A stretch of 64,000 nucleotides of DNA from Balaenoptera acutorostrata (GCF_949987535.1 NC_080080.1:59184668-59248667); one strand, 5' to 3'; numbered from the stretch's first letter, positions 1 to 11,643 are shown. Numbers and translations: made by a program. Notes: generated by a model not told the origin, from the sequence alone.

Positions 1-59
1 TATATGCCTGAAAAATTTCTTTGTTAAATCCAGGCCTGTCCTGACTAGACTTTCACTGA

Positions 60-190
60 GCATTTCCTAAGTCCTGTATGTACATTCTCTTGTACAATCT
101 TCTCAGCAATCCTAGGAGGTAGGTACTATGGTGATTCCCATTTTACAATAAAGGTAACCTTGCTCAAGATTACATAATGGTCATAGAGTT
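60..190 (-). repeat. MIR-like ancient SINE fragment
   Basis: The stretch with 'ggtaggtactatggtgattcccat' spacing followed by a 'ttttaca..aaggtaacc' block matches the reverse complement of a MIR core and tail as I remember it (the 'gtaaaatgggaat' block). It is strongly diverged and its ends are unclear. Confidence 0.45.
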
Positions 191-579
191 GTTCGCATAA
201 AATGAGTAAATTGGGGAACAGAATTGTTCTTAAACACTGTCAGTTTGTTATCCATGGTCCTAGTTATCACTAAACAATAAACCAATAAACATGGCTTTCT
301 TTAGCTATTAATATGACATGATATATGCTTTTTGAACAGAATTGTGCTGTTCATTCACCCTTTTCTGGCAAGTTTAAAAGCTCTAGGATCTTGAGCTTTT
401 TTTCCACATTTTGTAGGCACTGATTTAGGAAGTCCATTTACATGGGCAAGGAAAGCTATATACAGATAACCTCTATAAAGTAGAATTTGAGAGGGGAAAT
501 GAATGCTCATCAAAGTTGAGTTTCTTAATCCCTTTTTAGTAGTGAAGGAAAAAATTTTAATCACTATTCTTCCCTGTTT
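191..579. other. unassigned AT-rich sequence
   Basis: I see no gene, recognisable repeat or regulatory site here. A 69-codon minus-strand frame across 355-564 has no similarity I can name and is short enough to be chance. Confidence 0.5.
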
Positions 580-593
580 TGCTTTACTTTAAA

Positions 594-882
594 TTTTTTT
601 TTTTTTTATTTTTTATTTTTGGCTGTGTTGGGTCTTCGTTTCTGTGCGAGGGCTTTCTCCAGTTGCGGCAAGCGGGGGCCACTCTTCATCGCCGTGCGCG
701 GGTCTCTCACTGTCGTGGCCTCTCTTGTTGCGGAGCACAGGCTCCAGACGCGCAGGCTCAGTAGTTGTGGCTCACAGGCCTAGTTGCTCCGTGGCATGTG
801 GGATCTTCCCAGACCAAGGCTCGAACCCGTGTCCCCTGCAATGGCAGGCAGATTCTCAACCACTGCGCCACCAGGGAAGCCC
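594..882 (-). mobile_element. CHR-type tRNA-derived SINE
   Basis: This is a full-length SINE in reverse orientation: the T-rich tail is at 594-620 and the tRNA-like head ('ccaccagggaagcc' in reverse) ends near 882. It is flanked by a perfect 14-bp target site duplication, tgctttactttaaa, at 580-593 and 883-896, which fixes its ends. The head carries box-B-like 'gggctcgaacc' (reverse). Such SINEs are pol III transcribed and moved by L1 machinery. The frames across it (579-947) are read-through of the SINE and not genes. Confidence 0.95.
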
Positions 883-1160
883 TGCTTTACTTTAAAAGCA
901 TAAGAATTTATTCAGAGATGCTAATATTAGTCAAAATGCTATCCTAACACAGTTCTTTTGGAATTTTAGTATTTTTTGAATCTTGTTTCTGGGTAGTAAA
1001 AGCCTTGAAATAATATCATTATCTAATCCCAAGGAAATAGCCACAACCTCCTACTAAATAAAAATAAAAGCAAAAAAAAAAAAAAGCTCTTATTTACAAT
1101 TTTTAATCACAAAGAGATGCTTTGATTTTGATTCAGAGAGTCCAGAGTATGTAATATTTC

Positions 1161-1600
1161 TTTTTTTTTTTGCAGAATTTTATTCCAAAGATATTTGACT
1201 CTTGACAATATTTTACTCTATTAGCATTTAGAATAAAGTCACTCTAGAGATACCAATCTGCCCCGAAACAATTTCTTTTCTCAAATCAGAAGCAAAAAAA
1301 AACATCAGCTGGCTGAGCAGAAGCCCCCTGGTCACTGTGCAGTCGCGCTCCTGTACTGATAGGAGTGACCCAGCGATCGGGGAGCACTGGCAGCATTCGG
1401 TTACACTCTGTCAACATGTAGGCTGCTGCTCAGGATTTGAAGTAAATCAGTGTGGCCTTGAGATTGGAGCCCAGGTAAGCTGCACGTATGTCTAGTGGTG
1501 GAATGCACTGTGGTCAAATGTAGACTCCCAGTGCACAACTCCAGTTGCAGAAGTTTTTGTGTAGCACATGAGAATGTATATTCACGGTAGTCTTCCACCA
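1161..1600 (-). pseudogene. possible 3' end of a processed retrocopy
   Basis: On the minus strand an AATAAA (1179-1184) is followed about 8 bases later by a run of A (T-run 1161-1171 on plus), as at the end of a retrotransposed mRNA. The sequence upstream on that strand is more GC-rich than its surroundings and contains a 65-codon frame (1401-1598) that I do not recognise. I could not find a clean target site duplication, and the A-run may be unrelated. Alternative: unique non-coding DNA. Confidence 0.22.
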
Positions 1601-1625
1601 GTGTTTATCAGGTGCCTATTATTTC

Positions 1626-2994
1626 TAGTGCAGTGCAGTGCTACAGAGTGCAAGTTCAAAAGTATCACATTAACATAGATTTATTAAAGAGAGCACCGTA
1701 AGTAACAGAAAAAGGAAGCTATATTTGACCTGTCACTTTTCTCATTTGTATCCAAGCAGAGGGTGATTTAGAAATGGCCTACCTAGGGAAGTGACAAATA
1801 GAAGGGGTAAAACATCTGTTTTTCCTGGTCAATTAACTGTGTATTCTATCTGAAACAAAATTTAATGTGTCATCTAGCCAGCAGTCGTGTCAGGAATCAT
1901 CTTTAGCTTCAGATTTGAGCTAGATGAATAAGTGAATCGTGCCTAGCGGATCTTGCTATCCAGAAATAAGTCAAGGCACCAACATGGTCTGAAAGAGTTA
2001 AGTGCTGAAAGGTAAACTAAAAAGTGATCGGATTTTAACTTTCTTACTGCCTATCTGACCTACTGTCTGACTGTTTGGCTGCTCTTTTTTTAACTTGCTT
2101 TCCAGCTTTCATGTTTCCTGAATGGTGGAAGACCTAATAAGTATTCTGAGTCATAGAATCATAAAATTTTAGAAATGGAAGGAATCTTAGAAGTCATCTG
2201 ATTCAGCCCTTACTGAATTCCAACTCCATCACTGCCACAGTGCTCATCCGTCTTGAAAATTCCCTGTGATTTCCTCCATGAATGACCAAAACACCCAGTT
2301 CCTCTTCCAGCCAACTCTGTTAGAAGTTCTTCCTCATATTAAGCTGAAATCTGCCATTCTGTAACTTCTAACCATTTTTCTTATTTCTGCTTTTTGGAGG
2401 CATACAAAGTAGATGCACAAAATAAATATTGTGACCTCTTTAATAATATCATTATCTAATCCTTGCCTTTCAAATTCTTCTGACAGGTATAAGGTCCTTT
2501 TTCTACTTTTTTTTCAACCTGTTAACTGCTCTCCTTCCCTTAATTTTTCATTCACATAATACAAGATTCTTTCACTGTCTTCTTTCCAAACAGGTGACAA
2601 TTCCCTAGAGTGGTCAGAAAAGTGCAAGGAGATCGGGATTATTATGTGGGAAATGGGGAATATATACTTGTACTAATTCAGCCTAAATTACATTAACTTT
2701 GGGGGGAATAAAATCGCATTGGTGACTCTTATTGAGCTTTCAGCGATCTAAAAGCACCTTATCACGTGAAATGCCTTTAAACGACTTGCTTTTCTGAACT
2801 TATGTAGTCAGTTTTCTGTTTTATTTTTAATTTCACAGAACTTCTCTAGGCTTCATTGCCCTCAGTTTTAAAAGGGCATGAACCAGAGTGTTTAATGCAT
2901 ATACCCAGATTTGGGGGTGCAGAGGACAAATATCAACCCGGGACTGTGAAGTGCCAAGTCGCAAGCTCTATTCCAAGCCCTAAGGGTCTCTCTT
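1626..2994. other. unassigned non-coding sequence
   Basis: No gene seen. A segment at about 2140-2330 ('catagaatcataaaatttta' followed by 'gaaggaatcttagaagtcat') has the look of an ancient mammalian repeat also seen near 57,225-57,320, but I cannot name the family. The rest is ordinary AT-rich sequence. Confidence 0.4.
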
Positions 2995-3007
2995 AAAACC
3001 AACCTGA

Positions 3008-3330
3008 GGGCTTCCCTGGTGGCGCAGTGGTTGAGAACCTGCCTGCTAATGCGGGGGACACGGGTTCGAGCTCTGGTCTGGGAAGATCCCACATGCCGTG
3101 GAGCAACTAGGCCCGTGAGCCACAACTACTGAGCCTGCGCGCCTGGAGCCTGTGCTCCACAACAAGAGAGGCCGTGACAGTGAGAGGCCCGCGCACCGCA
3201 ATGAAGAGTGGCCCCCGCTCGCCGCAGCTAGAGAAAGCCCTCGCACAGAAACGAAGACCCAACACAGCCAAAAATAAATAAATAAATTAAAAAAAAAAAA
3301 GAATTGCAACATTATTAAAAAAAAAAAAAA
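3008..3330 (+). mobile_element. CHR-type tRNA-derived SINE
   Basis: Full-length forward copy: head 'gggcttccctggtggcgcag' at 3008, box B 'gggttcgagc' near 3062, then an aaataaata tail and a second A-run ending at 3330. A perfect 13-bp target site duplication, aaaaccaacctga, lies at 2995-3007 and 3331-3343. The tail is interrupted by 'gaattgcaacattatt' (3301-3316), so it is either a long patchy A-tail or a small later insertion. The minus-strand frames at 2892-3312 are SINE read-through. Confidence 0.95.
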
Positions 3331-3343
3331 AAAACCAACCTGA

Positions 3344-4897
3344 CTTCATCCTTGTCAGCATGTGATAGGAGTCTTTGTGCTCCATTCCCTGCTTCCACTA
3401 CCCCCGCCCTAACCGCCCCCCCCACCCCCCGCCAACCCCAGACACTGAGTCTTGTCCTGCAGAGGAGGCCGTTTGAAACACTCTGGATTGCATGAAACCT
3501 GCAGGCATGTATTTGATTCTTTTATGAAAGGTTTTTCTCTCTGACTCTTGCCAGCCCACAGAGGCTACTGAGGTAACAATCTCTTAAGTATTTGGCTTTC
3601 CAAAAGACATCTGGTAAAGTCTCATGTCTTATTGAAAGGGCACAGAAATCAGTACTGACCTGCTAAAGTAGTCCTACCTCCCACCGAGGGAATTGATGGA
3701 AAATGGGTTTTCACTCCATCGTTGCCTCCATGGGTTGGGAGGGAGCAGGATAGTTTCTCTCTTTCTTGTTGGTACCCCCTTACCCCAGTTGAGCAGGTGT
3801 TTGTTGAAAATTCAGTAATACTTATTTAATAAGTAACTAATTCAGAGAGACAGAAACAAGATTAAAAGAAAAAAGGAAACTCTGAAAATGGGTTGGTAAC
3901 AGTGAATTTAGAAGTCTTCTGTTCTCTTAATGTAGTCAAAACTACAGGAGTTAGGAATCTGGAGACAGTTTCTGCCATTGAAGGACATTATTAAGGACAT
4001 TTTAGGGATGGGATCGGGAGATGACATCTGCCATAAGATAATTTTCAAGCTAAATCTGACAGTTGTTGTATATGCCAGCAAGTGTTAGGTTTTCAAGAGC
4101 CATGGAAGTGATTTTGAAAATCTTTTGGTCATGAAAATATATCCTTAACTGCAATAATCCTTATATGGCCAACCTAAAATGATCCAGCCCTTTGTATAGA
4201 TGGAAATACATATTAATCTCTTCAGTTTTCATAATAGCAAAACAACTTTGCTCATCTCATATTTGATATTTAAAATGTGCAGTTCTAACTTTGACCTTCT
4301 ATATAACGTCTGTACTGCATGCACGTGTTAGGGAAATTAAAGCTTGAATTGAGCAAGATTCAGCTTGGCCCCCAAACTGCCATGAACCATTCATTTGGAG
4401 TTTGATTGAGACAGAGACTCAGAGAATGTAACTTATGAACACTTTAACCAATACTTTTTGAACTAGACCCATTTGAGGAGTTTTTCCCCAAATATGCATG
4501 AATCTTCAGCTCTACCCTATTGATTTTGAGGGAGTAGGTCTGGGTTGGACCCCAGGCATCAGTATTTTTTTAAAAAGAAAACACTGTAAAAAGCTTCCAT
4601 AGGCAATTGATTGTGTTTTGCCTCTCAGCTCTGACTCCCTGCAGACTCACCAAGTCTGTCCTTATAAAGTAACCCCTGGATTTTATTACCCTCCTCCCTC
4701 AGCCCCAAATTCAGACTTAAAGAACACCTTCAATGAGTTTTGTTTTCCTTTTGTTTCTTTTATATATATTGACGGTCACTGTCAGACTTATCCATTTGAA
4801 CAGTATTCTAGTTATCTTTAATAAAATTATATTTGAAGTTACTATCTTTTCAGTTATCTATTATACTTTATATAAGTATCAACGTAGTGAATTTCAT
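3344..4897. other. unassigned non-coding sequence
   Basis: No gene seen. A C-rich run at 3404-3434 follows the SINE. About 4440-4590 ('ccaggcatcagtatttttt') resembles a decayed MER5-type DNA transposon remnant, but too weakly to call. The plus-strand frames at 4618-4963 look like chance. Confidence 0.4.
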
Positions 4898-5065
4898 AAT
4901 AGCTACTATTTATTGAGTTCATATATATGTGACAGGCACTTTCCATACCTTATGATGTGTTAGGCATCAAAGCAACCTTGACAGGTGTTATGTATTGCTT
5001 TACAGATGAGTAAGCCATCCATACGAGGTAAGTTTCTTGTACTCAGTCACAGTCAAATCTAGACC
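4898..5065 (-). repeat. MIR-like ancient SINE fragment
   Basis: The order 'ctactatttattgagt', 'gacaggcactttccata', then 'tttacagatgagtaag' is the reverse complement of a MIR element from its 3' end inwards. It ends where the L1 target site begins at 5071. Confidence 0.55.
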
Positions 5066-5435
5066 TTTCCATAACTTTTTAAAATTCACATCCTTATTGG
5101 AGGATAAATGCTCCACAATGCTGCATTAGTTTCCTCTGTACAACAAAGCGAATCAGCTATATGTATACACATATCCCCATATCCCCTCCCTCTTGAGCCT
5201 CCCTCCTACCCTCCCTATCCCATCCCTCTAGGTCATCACAGAGCATCGAATTGATCTCCTTGTGCTATGCAGCTGCTTTCCACTAGCCATCCATTTTACA
5301 TTCGGCATTGTACATATGTCAGTGCTACTCTCTCACTTCATCCCAGCTTCCCCTTCCCCCACGTGCCTTCAAGTCCATTCTCTAAGTCTGTGTCTTTATT
5401 CCTCCCCTGCCACTAGGTTCATCAGTACCGCTTTT

Positions 5436-8400
5436 TTAGATTCCATATATATGCGTTAGCATACGGTATTTGTTTTTCTCTTTCTGACTTACTTCACTCT
5501 GTATGACAAATTCTAGGTCCATCCACTTCACTACAAATAACTCAATTTCATTCCTTTTTATGGCTGAGTAATATTCCATTGTATATATATGCCACATCTT
5601 CTTCATCCATTCATATGTTGATGGACACTTAGGTTGCTTCCATGTCCTGGCTATTGTAAATAGTGCTACAATGAACATTGTGGTACATGACTCTTTTTAA
5701 ATTATGGTTTTCTCTGGGTATATGCCCAGTAGTGGGATTGCTGGGTCATATGATAGTTCTATTTTTCGTTTTTTAAGGAACCTCCATACTGTTCTCCATA
5801 GTAGCTGTATCAATTTACATTCCCACCAACAGTGCAAGAGGGTTCCCTCTTCTCCACACCCTCTCCAGCATTTATTGTTTGTAGATTTTTTGATGATGGC
5901 CATTCTGACTGGTGTGAGGTGATACCTCATTTTAGTTTTGATTTGCATTTCTCTAATGATTAGTGACATTGAGCATCCTTTCATGTGTTGGCAATCTGTG
6001 TATCTTCTTTGGAGAAATGTCTATTTAGGTCTTCTGCCCATTTTTGGATTGGGTTGTTTGTTTTTTTGATATTGAGCTGCATGTGCTGCTTGTATATTTT
6101 GGAGATTAATCCTTTGTCAGTTGCTTCGTTTGCAAATATTTTCTTCCATTCTGAGGGCTGTCTTTTCATCTTGTTTATAGTTTCCTTTGCTGTGTAAAAG
6201 CTCTTAAGTTTCATTAGGTCCCATTTGTTTATTTTTGTTTTTATTTCCCTTACTCTAGGAGGTGGGTCAAAAAGGATCTTGCTGTGATTTATGTCAAAGA
6301 GTGTTCTGTCTATGTTTTCCTCTAAGGGTTTTATAGTGTCCAGCATCGCATTTAGGTCTTTAATCCATTTTGAGTTTATTTTTGTGTGTGGTGTTAGGGA
6401 GTATTCCAATTCATTCTTTTACATGTAGCTGTCCAGTTTTCCCAGCACCACTTATTGAAGAGGCTGTCTTTTCTCCATTGTATATTCTTGCCTCCTTTGT
6501 CAAAGATAAGGTGACCATATCTGTGTGGGTTTATCTCTGGGCTTTCTATCCTGTACCATTGATCTATATTTCTGTTTTCGTGCCAGTACCATACTGTCTT
6601 GATTACTTTGTAGCTTTGTAGTATAGTCTGAAGTCTGGGAGCCTGATTCCTCCAGCTCCGTTTTTCTTTCTTAAGATTGCTTTGGCTATTTGGGGCCTTT
6701 TGTGTTTCCATACAAATTGTAAAATTTCTTCTTCTAGTTCTGTGAAAAATGCCATTGGTAATTTGATAGGGATTGCATTGAATCTGTAGATTGCTGTGGG
6801 TAGCATAGTCATTTTCACAATGTTGATTCTTCCAATCCAGGAACATGGTATATCTGTCCATCTGTTTATGTTATCTTTGATTTCTTTCATCAATGTTTTA
6901 TACTTTTCTGAATACAGGTCTTTTGCCTCCTTAGGTAGGTTTATTCCTAGGTATTTCATTCTTTTTATTGTGATGGTAAATGGGATTCTTTCCTTAATTT
7001 CTCTTTCTGATCTTTCGTTGTTAGTATATAGGAATGCAAGAGATTTCTGTGCATTAATTTTGTATCCTGCAGCCTTACTAAATTCATTGATTAGTTCTAG
7101 TAGTTTTCTGGTGGCATCTTTTAAGATTTTCTATGTACAGTATCATGTCACTGGCAAAAGGTGACAGTTTTACTTCTTCTTTTCCAATTTGTATTCCTTT
7201 TATTTCTTTTTCTTCTCTAATTGCTGTGGCTAGGACTTCCAATACTATGTTGAATAATAGTGGTGAGAGTGGACATCCTTTTCTTGTTCCTGATCTTAGA
7301 GGAAATGGTTTCAGTTTTTCACCATTGAGAATGATATTTGCTGTGGGTTTGTCGTACATGGCCTTTATTATATTGAGGTAGGTTCCCTCTGTGCCCACTT
7401 TCTGGAGAGTTTTTATCAGAAATGGGTGTTGAATTTTGTCAAAAGCTTTTTCTGCATCTATTGAGATGATCATATTGTTTTTATTCTTTAACTTGCTAAT
7501 ATGGTGTATCACATTGTTTTGCATTTATTGAAGAATACTTGCATCCCTGGGATAAATCCCACTTGATCATGGTGTATGATCCTTTTAATATGTTGTTGGA
7601 TTCTGTTTGCTAATATTTTGTTGAGGATTTTTGCGTCTCTGTTCATCAGTGATATTGGTCTATAATTTTCTTCTTTTGTGATATCTTTGTCTGGTTTTGG
7701 TATCAGGCTGATGGTGGCCTCGTAGAATGAATTTGGGAGTGTTCCTCCCTCCGCAATTTTTTGGAAGAGTTTCAGAAGGATAGGTGTTAACTCTTCTCTA
7801 AACGTTTGAAAGAATTTGCCTGTGAAACCGTCTGGTCCTGGACTTTTGTTTGTTGGAAGATTTTTAATTACAGTTTCAATTTCATTACCTGTGATTGATT
7901 TGTTTATATTTTCTAATTCTTCCTGGTTCAATCTTGGAAGGTTGTACTTTTCCAAGAATTTGTCCATTTCTTCCAGGTTGTCTATTTGATTGGCATATAG
8001 TTGCTTGTAGTAGTCCGTTATGATCTTTTGTATTTCTGCAGTGTCAGTTGTAATCTCTCCTTTTTCATTTCTAATTTTACTGATTTGAGTCCTCTCCCTT
8101 TTTTTCTTGATGAGTCTGGCTAAAGGTTTATCAATTTTGTTTATCTTCTCAAAGAACCAACTTTTAGTTTTATTGATCTTTGCTCTTGTTTTCTTCATTT
8201 CTATTTCATTTATCTCTGCTCTGATCTTTATGATTTCTTTACTTGTGCTAACTTTGGGTTTTCTTTGTTCTTCTTGTTCTAGTTGTTTTAGGTGTAAGTT
8301 TAGATTGTTTATTTGAAATTTTTCTTGTTTCTTGAGGTGAGCTTGAATTGCTATGAACTTCCCTCTTAGAACTGCTTTTGCTGCGTCCCATAGGTTTTGG

Positions 8401-9260
8401 ATTGTCTGGTTTTCATTGTCATTTGTTTCTAGGTACTTTTTAATTTCTTCTTTGATTTCTTCAGTGATCTCTTGGTTATTTAGCAATGCACTGTTTAGCC
8501 TCCATTTATTTGGGTTTTTTACTGTTTTTTTACTGTTTTTTTCCCTGTAATTGATTTCTAATCTCATAGCACTGTTGTTGGAAAAGATGCTTGATACGAT
8601 TTCAGTTTTCTTAAATTTTCCAAGCCTTGATTTGTGACCCAAGATGTCATCTATTCTGGAGAACGTTCCATGTGCACTTGAGAAGAAAGTGTTTTCTTCC
8701 GCTTTTGGGTGGGATGTCCTAAAAATATCAATTAAGTCTATCTGGTCTGTTGTGTCATTTAAAGCTTGTGTTTCCATATTTATTTTCTAACTGGATGATC
8801 TGTCTGTTGAACTTGAACTGATGTTCAAGTCCCCCACTATTATTGTGTTACTGTCGATTTCTCCTTTTATGGCTGTTAGCATTTGCCTTATGTATTGAGG
8901 TGCTCCTATGTTGGGCACATAAATATTTATAATTGTTATGTCTTCTTCTTGGATTGATCCCTTGATCATTATGCAGTGTCCTTCCTTATCTCTTGTAACA
9001 GTCTTTATTTTAAAGTCTATTTTATCTGATATGAGTATTGCTACTCCAGCTTTCTTGTGATTTCCATTTGCATGGAATATCTTTTTCCATCCCCTCACTT
9101 TCAGTTTGTATGTATCCCTAGGCCTGAAGTGGGTTTCTTGTAGACAGCGTATATAAGGGTCTTCTTTTTTTATCCATTCAGCCAGTCTGTGTCTTTTGGT
9201 TGGAACATTTAATCCATTTACATTCAAGGTAATTATTGATATGTATGTGCCTATTACCAT
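5436..9260 (-). pseudogene. L1 ORF2 (endonuclease and reverse transcriptase), broken
   Basis: In an intact L1 this frame encodes the protein that nicks target DNA and reverse transcribes L1 RNA. The span of 3,825 bases equals 1,275 codons, the usual length, so start and end are intact. The AP-type endonuclease begins at 9260 with ITLNVNGLN and QETH motifs, and the reverse transcriptase follows (for example [11 protein letters not shown], then [20 protein letters not shown]). It is interrupted by an in-frame TAG at 8787-8789, a frameshift near 7520, one just after 7130, one near 6615 (local duplication of 'ctacaaag'), one near 6405, and further breaks near 5985 and 5690. The catalytic motif normally read FADD is FASD here (about 7150), so an active-site aspartate is replaced. 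The C-terminal part carries the cysteine-containing segment [20 protein letters not shown]. Confidence 0.95.
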
Positions 9261-9318
9261 TTTCTTAATTGATTTGGTTTCATTTTTGTAGGTCTTTTCT
9301 TTCTCTTGTGTTTCCCAC

Positions 9319-10190
9319 TTAGAGAAGTTCCTTTAGCATTTGTTGTAAAGCTGGTTTGGTGGTGCTGAATACTCGTAGTTTTTGCTTGCCTGTAAAGCTT
9401 TTGATTTCTTCATTGAACCTGAATGAGATCCTTGCCGGGTAGAGAATCTTGGTTGTAGGTTTTTCCCTTTCATCACTTTAAATATGTCCTGCCACTCCCT
9501 TCTGGCTTGCAGAGTTTCTGCTGAAAGATCAGCTGTTAACCTTATGGGGATTCCCTTGTAGGTAATTTGTTGCTTTTCCTTGCTGCTTTTAATATTTTTT
9601 CTTTGTATTTAATTTTTGATAGCTTGATTAATATGTGCCTCGGCGTGTTTCTCTTTGGGTTTATCCTGTAAGGGACTCTCTGCACTTCCTGGACTTGATC
9701 GACTATTTCCTTTCTCATGTTAGGGAATTTTTTGACTATAATCTCTTCAAATATTTTCTCAGACCCTTTCTTTTTCTCTTCTTCTTCTGGGACCCCTATA
9801 ATTCGAATGTTGGTGTGTTTAATGTTGTCCCAGAGGTCTCTGAGACTGTCCTCAGTTCTTTTCATTCTTTTTTCTTTATTTTGCTCCCCGGCAGTTATTT
9901 CCACCATTTTATCTTGCAGCTCACTTATCCATTCTTCTGCCTCAGTTATTCTGCTGTTGATTCCTTCTCGAGTATTTTTAATTTCAGTTACTGTGTTGTT
10001 CATCACTGTTTGTTTGCTCTTTAGTTCTTCTAGATCCTTGTTAAACGTTTCTTGTATTTTCTCCATTCTGTTTCCAAGATTTTGGATCATCTTTATTATC
10101 ATTACTCTGAATTCTTTTTCACGTAGGTTGCCTATTTCGTCTTCATTTATTTGGTCTTGTAGGTTTCTACCTTGCTTTTCGTCTGTAACA
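9319..10190 (-). pseudogene. L1 ORF1 (RNA-binding chaperone), broken
   Basis: ORF1 proteins coat L1 RNA as trimers. The longest open part (10,102-9,542) has a heptad-rich coiled coil (about the first 110 residues, e.g. NRMEKIQETFNKDLEELKSK) followed by the RRM-like core (TNIRIIGVPEEEE) and the start of the C-terminal domain (FPNMRKEIVDQVQEVQRVP). The frame is lost near 9,585, where the family reading KQQITYKGIPIRLTADLSAE continues in another frame, and again near 9,445. The family stop is at 9319-9321 after LQQMLKELL. Near the start, an ATG followed by a run of seven A is one base out of frame with the downstream protein, so the start is also lost or lies further in. Confidence 0.9.
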
Positions 10191-10199
10191 TTTTTTTGT

Positions 10200-11630
10200 C
10201 ATTTTTTATTTTTATTTTTTTTTTTGATGGGTGGGGCTGTATTCCTGTCTTAGTGGTTGTTTGGCCTGAGGCATCCAGCAGTGGAGTTTGCAGGCAGTTG
10301 GATAGAGTCAGGTTTTGGTGGTGAGATGAGGACCTCCGGGAGGCCTCATTCTGATGAATATTCCCTGGGGTCTGAGGTTCTCTGTTAGTCCAGTGGTTTG
10401 GACTTGGTGTCCCACCACAGGAGCTCGGGCCCAACCTCTGGCCTGGGAACCAAGATCCCGCATGCCACGTGGTGTGGCAAAAAAAAAAAAAAGAAAAAAG
10501 GAGCAGTACAATAACAGAGAATAAAAAATAAAATTAAATTAGAAAGATAAAAAATATATTAGGAAAAATAAAAATATAATTGAAACAACTGCAACAAGGT
10601 AAACAAAACCACAACAGAGAAAAGAAAAAAAAAAGACCTTGGCTATGGGGGCAGAGTTTAGGTGGGGTTGGCTCTTAGGCAGGGGCTGGGTTTAGGGTGG
10701 GGTGGGACCTAGGTGGGGGTGGGGTTGACGTTTGAGCATGGGGCGGGGCCTCTGCTTAGGACCTATGCGGAAGGGGAGAGGCAGCACGTCCAAAGGGGGG
10801 CCTACATAGTGTGGAGTTACAGAGTTTGGAGGTAAGGCCCTGGGTGAGGGTGTGTGGGTGGGGTTTAGGCCCAGAGCGGTCGGAGGGTGTCTCAGAGGGT
10901 GTCTCCAAGTGTAGAGGTAGGGCCCTGGGTGGGGGTGTAGGGGCGGGGCTTGCCCTCTGCCACAGGAGGGAGACTCCGAGGGCAGAGGATTAGGCCCAGG
11001 AACTCAACAGGTCTCCCCGGTGCCTAAGTGGACAGGGAAAGCATTGGCTGTGTTCCCTTCTGTTCCTCCATGCCCCCCCTCCCTTACTGTCCCCCCCAGG
11101 GTCTCCCCTGTTGTTGCTGGGCCCCTAACCATGGGTGGGTCCCGCTGGGTGTAGGAACTCCCTTCCCCCAGCCGCCCTTCAGGGGTGCCGGTCCATAGGT
11201 CTGACCTTTACTTTTGCTCCCCCTTCCCTCCCTCCCACTCCCTCAGGACCCACGCAGCTGGAGGGGGCCTCGGTGGGCAGAGGGTCAGGCCTGGGATCTC
11301 AGCAGGCTCCCAGGGGCCCAAGTGGGTGGGGGAAGCCTGACCATGCTCCCTTTTGATCCTCTGCCCTCCCAGTGTTCCCCCAGTTTCCCCCTTCGGGCGT
11401 GGGACCCCTTCCCCTCCCCCAGCCGCCCCTCAGGGCACCAGTCCCATCCTGCCTCCACTTCTCCTCCCCCTTCACTCCCCCCCCACGCCCCACATCCTAC
11501 CCAGTCGCTAGGGGTTCCTTCCATCCCCTTAGGTGTCCGTGGTCCCCCCCTGGTGCCTGGTAGGTGCCCTAGTTGTGCAGAGACGCGAATTCTGCGTCCT
11601 CCTAGTCCGCTGTCTTGACTCCACCCCTCT
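10200..11630 (-). promoter_or_regulatory. L1 5'UTR with internal promoter region
   Basis: GC-rich and CpG-containing, unlike the AT-rich flanks. In L1 biology this region carries the internal pol II promoter that drives the element's own RNA. From 10,990 to 11,490 it shows two related units of about 250-300 bases: a 'caacaggtctcc' to 'ccgcccttcaggg' order recurs as 'cagcaggctccc' to 'ccgcccctcaggg'. A shorter duplication, 'ggccctgggtg-gggtgt', sits at 10,838 and 10,922. The frames here on both strands (10,811-11,618) are GC-rich artefacts. Confidence 0.8.
10385..10500 (+). repeat. CHR-1-like SINE segment inside the L1 5'UTR
   Basis: 'ttagtccagtggtttggac' followed by 'gggaaccaagatcccgcatg' and an A-run at 10,481-10,500 matches the body of the short CHR-1 type SINE also seen at 55,446. 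It runs opposite to the L1. Either a SINE jumped into this copy or the L1 family carries the segment as part of its 5'UTR. I see no clear target site duplication, which favours the second option. Confidence 0.65.
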
Positions 11631-11643
11631 ATAACTTTTTAAA

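Larger units (their letters stand above)
5071..11643 (-). mobile_element. full-length LINE-1 retrotransposon (inactive)
   Basis: A complete L1 on the minus strand of about 6.5 kb. From 5' to 3' (right to left) it holds a GC-rich 5'UTR (11,630-10,200), ORF1 (10,190-9,319), ORF2 (9,260-5,436) and a 3'UTR (5,435-5,084). The 13-bp direct repeat ataactttttaaa at 5071-5083 and 11,631-11,643 is the target site duplication and shows insertion by target-primed reverse transcription at a TTTTT/AAA site, the L1 endonuclease preference. Both ORFs are broken by frameshifts and stops, so it cannot move itself. The 3'UTR matches the end of the plus-strand L1 near 27,850-27,915 in reverse. No long poly(A) tail remains. 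Confidence 0.96.

Noticed and set aside
3008..3080. tRNA gene
   Set aside because: Box-A- and box-B-like sequences are present, but they belong to the tRNA-derived head of a SINE with its tail and target site duplication; there is no tRNA fold or 3' end.
9635..10253. Phenylalanine/serine-rich plus-strand frames
   Set aside because: They are the antisense shadow of L1 ORF1.
10811..11618. Proline/glycine-rich frames on both strands
   Set aside because: They fall in the GC-rich L1 5'UTR and reflect composition, not coding.
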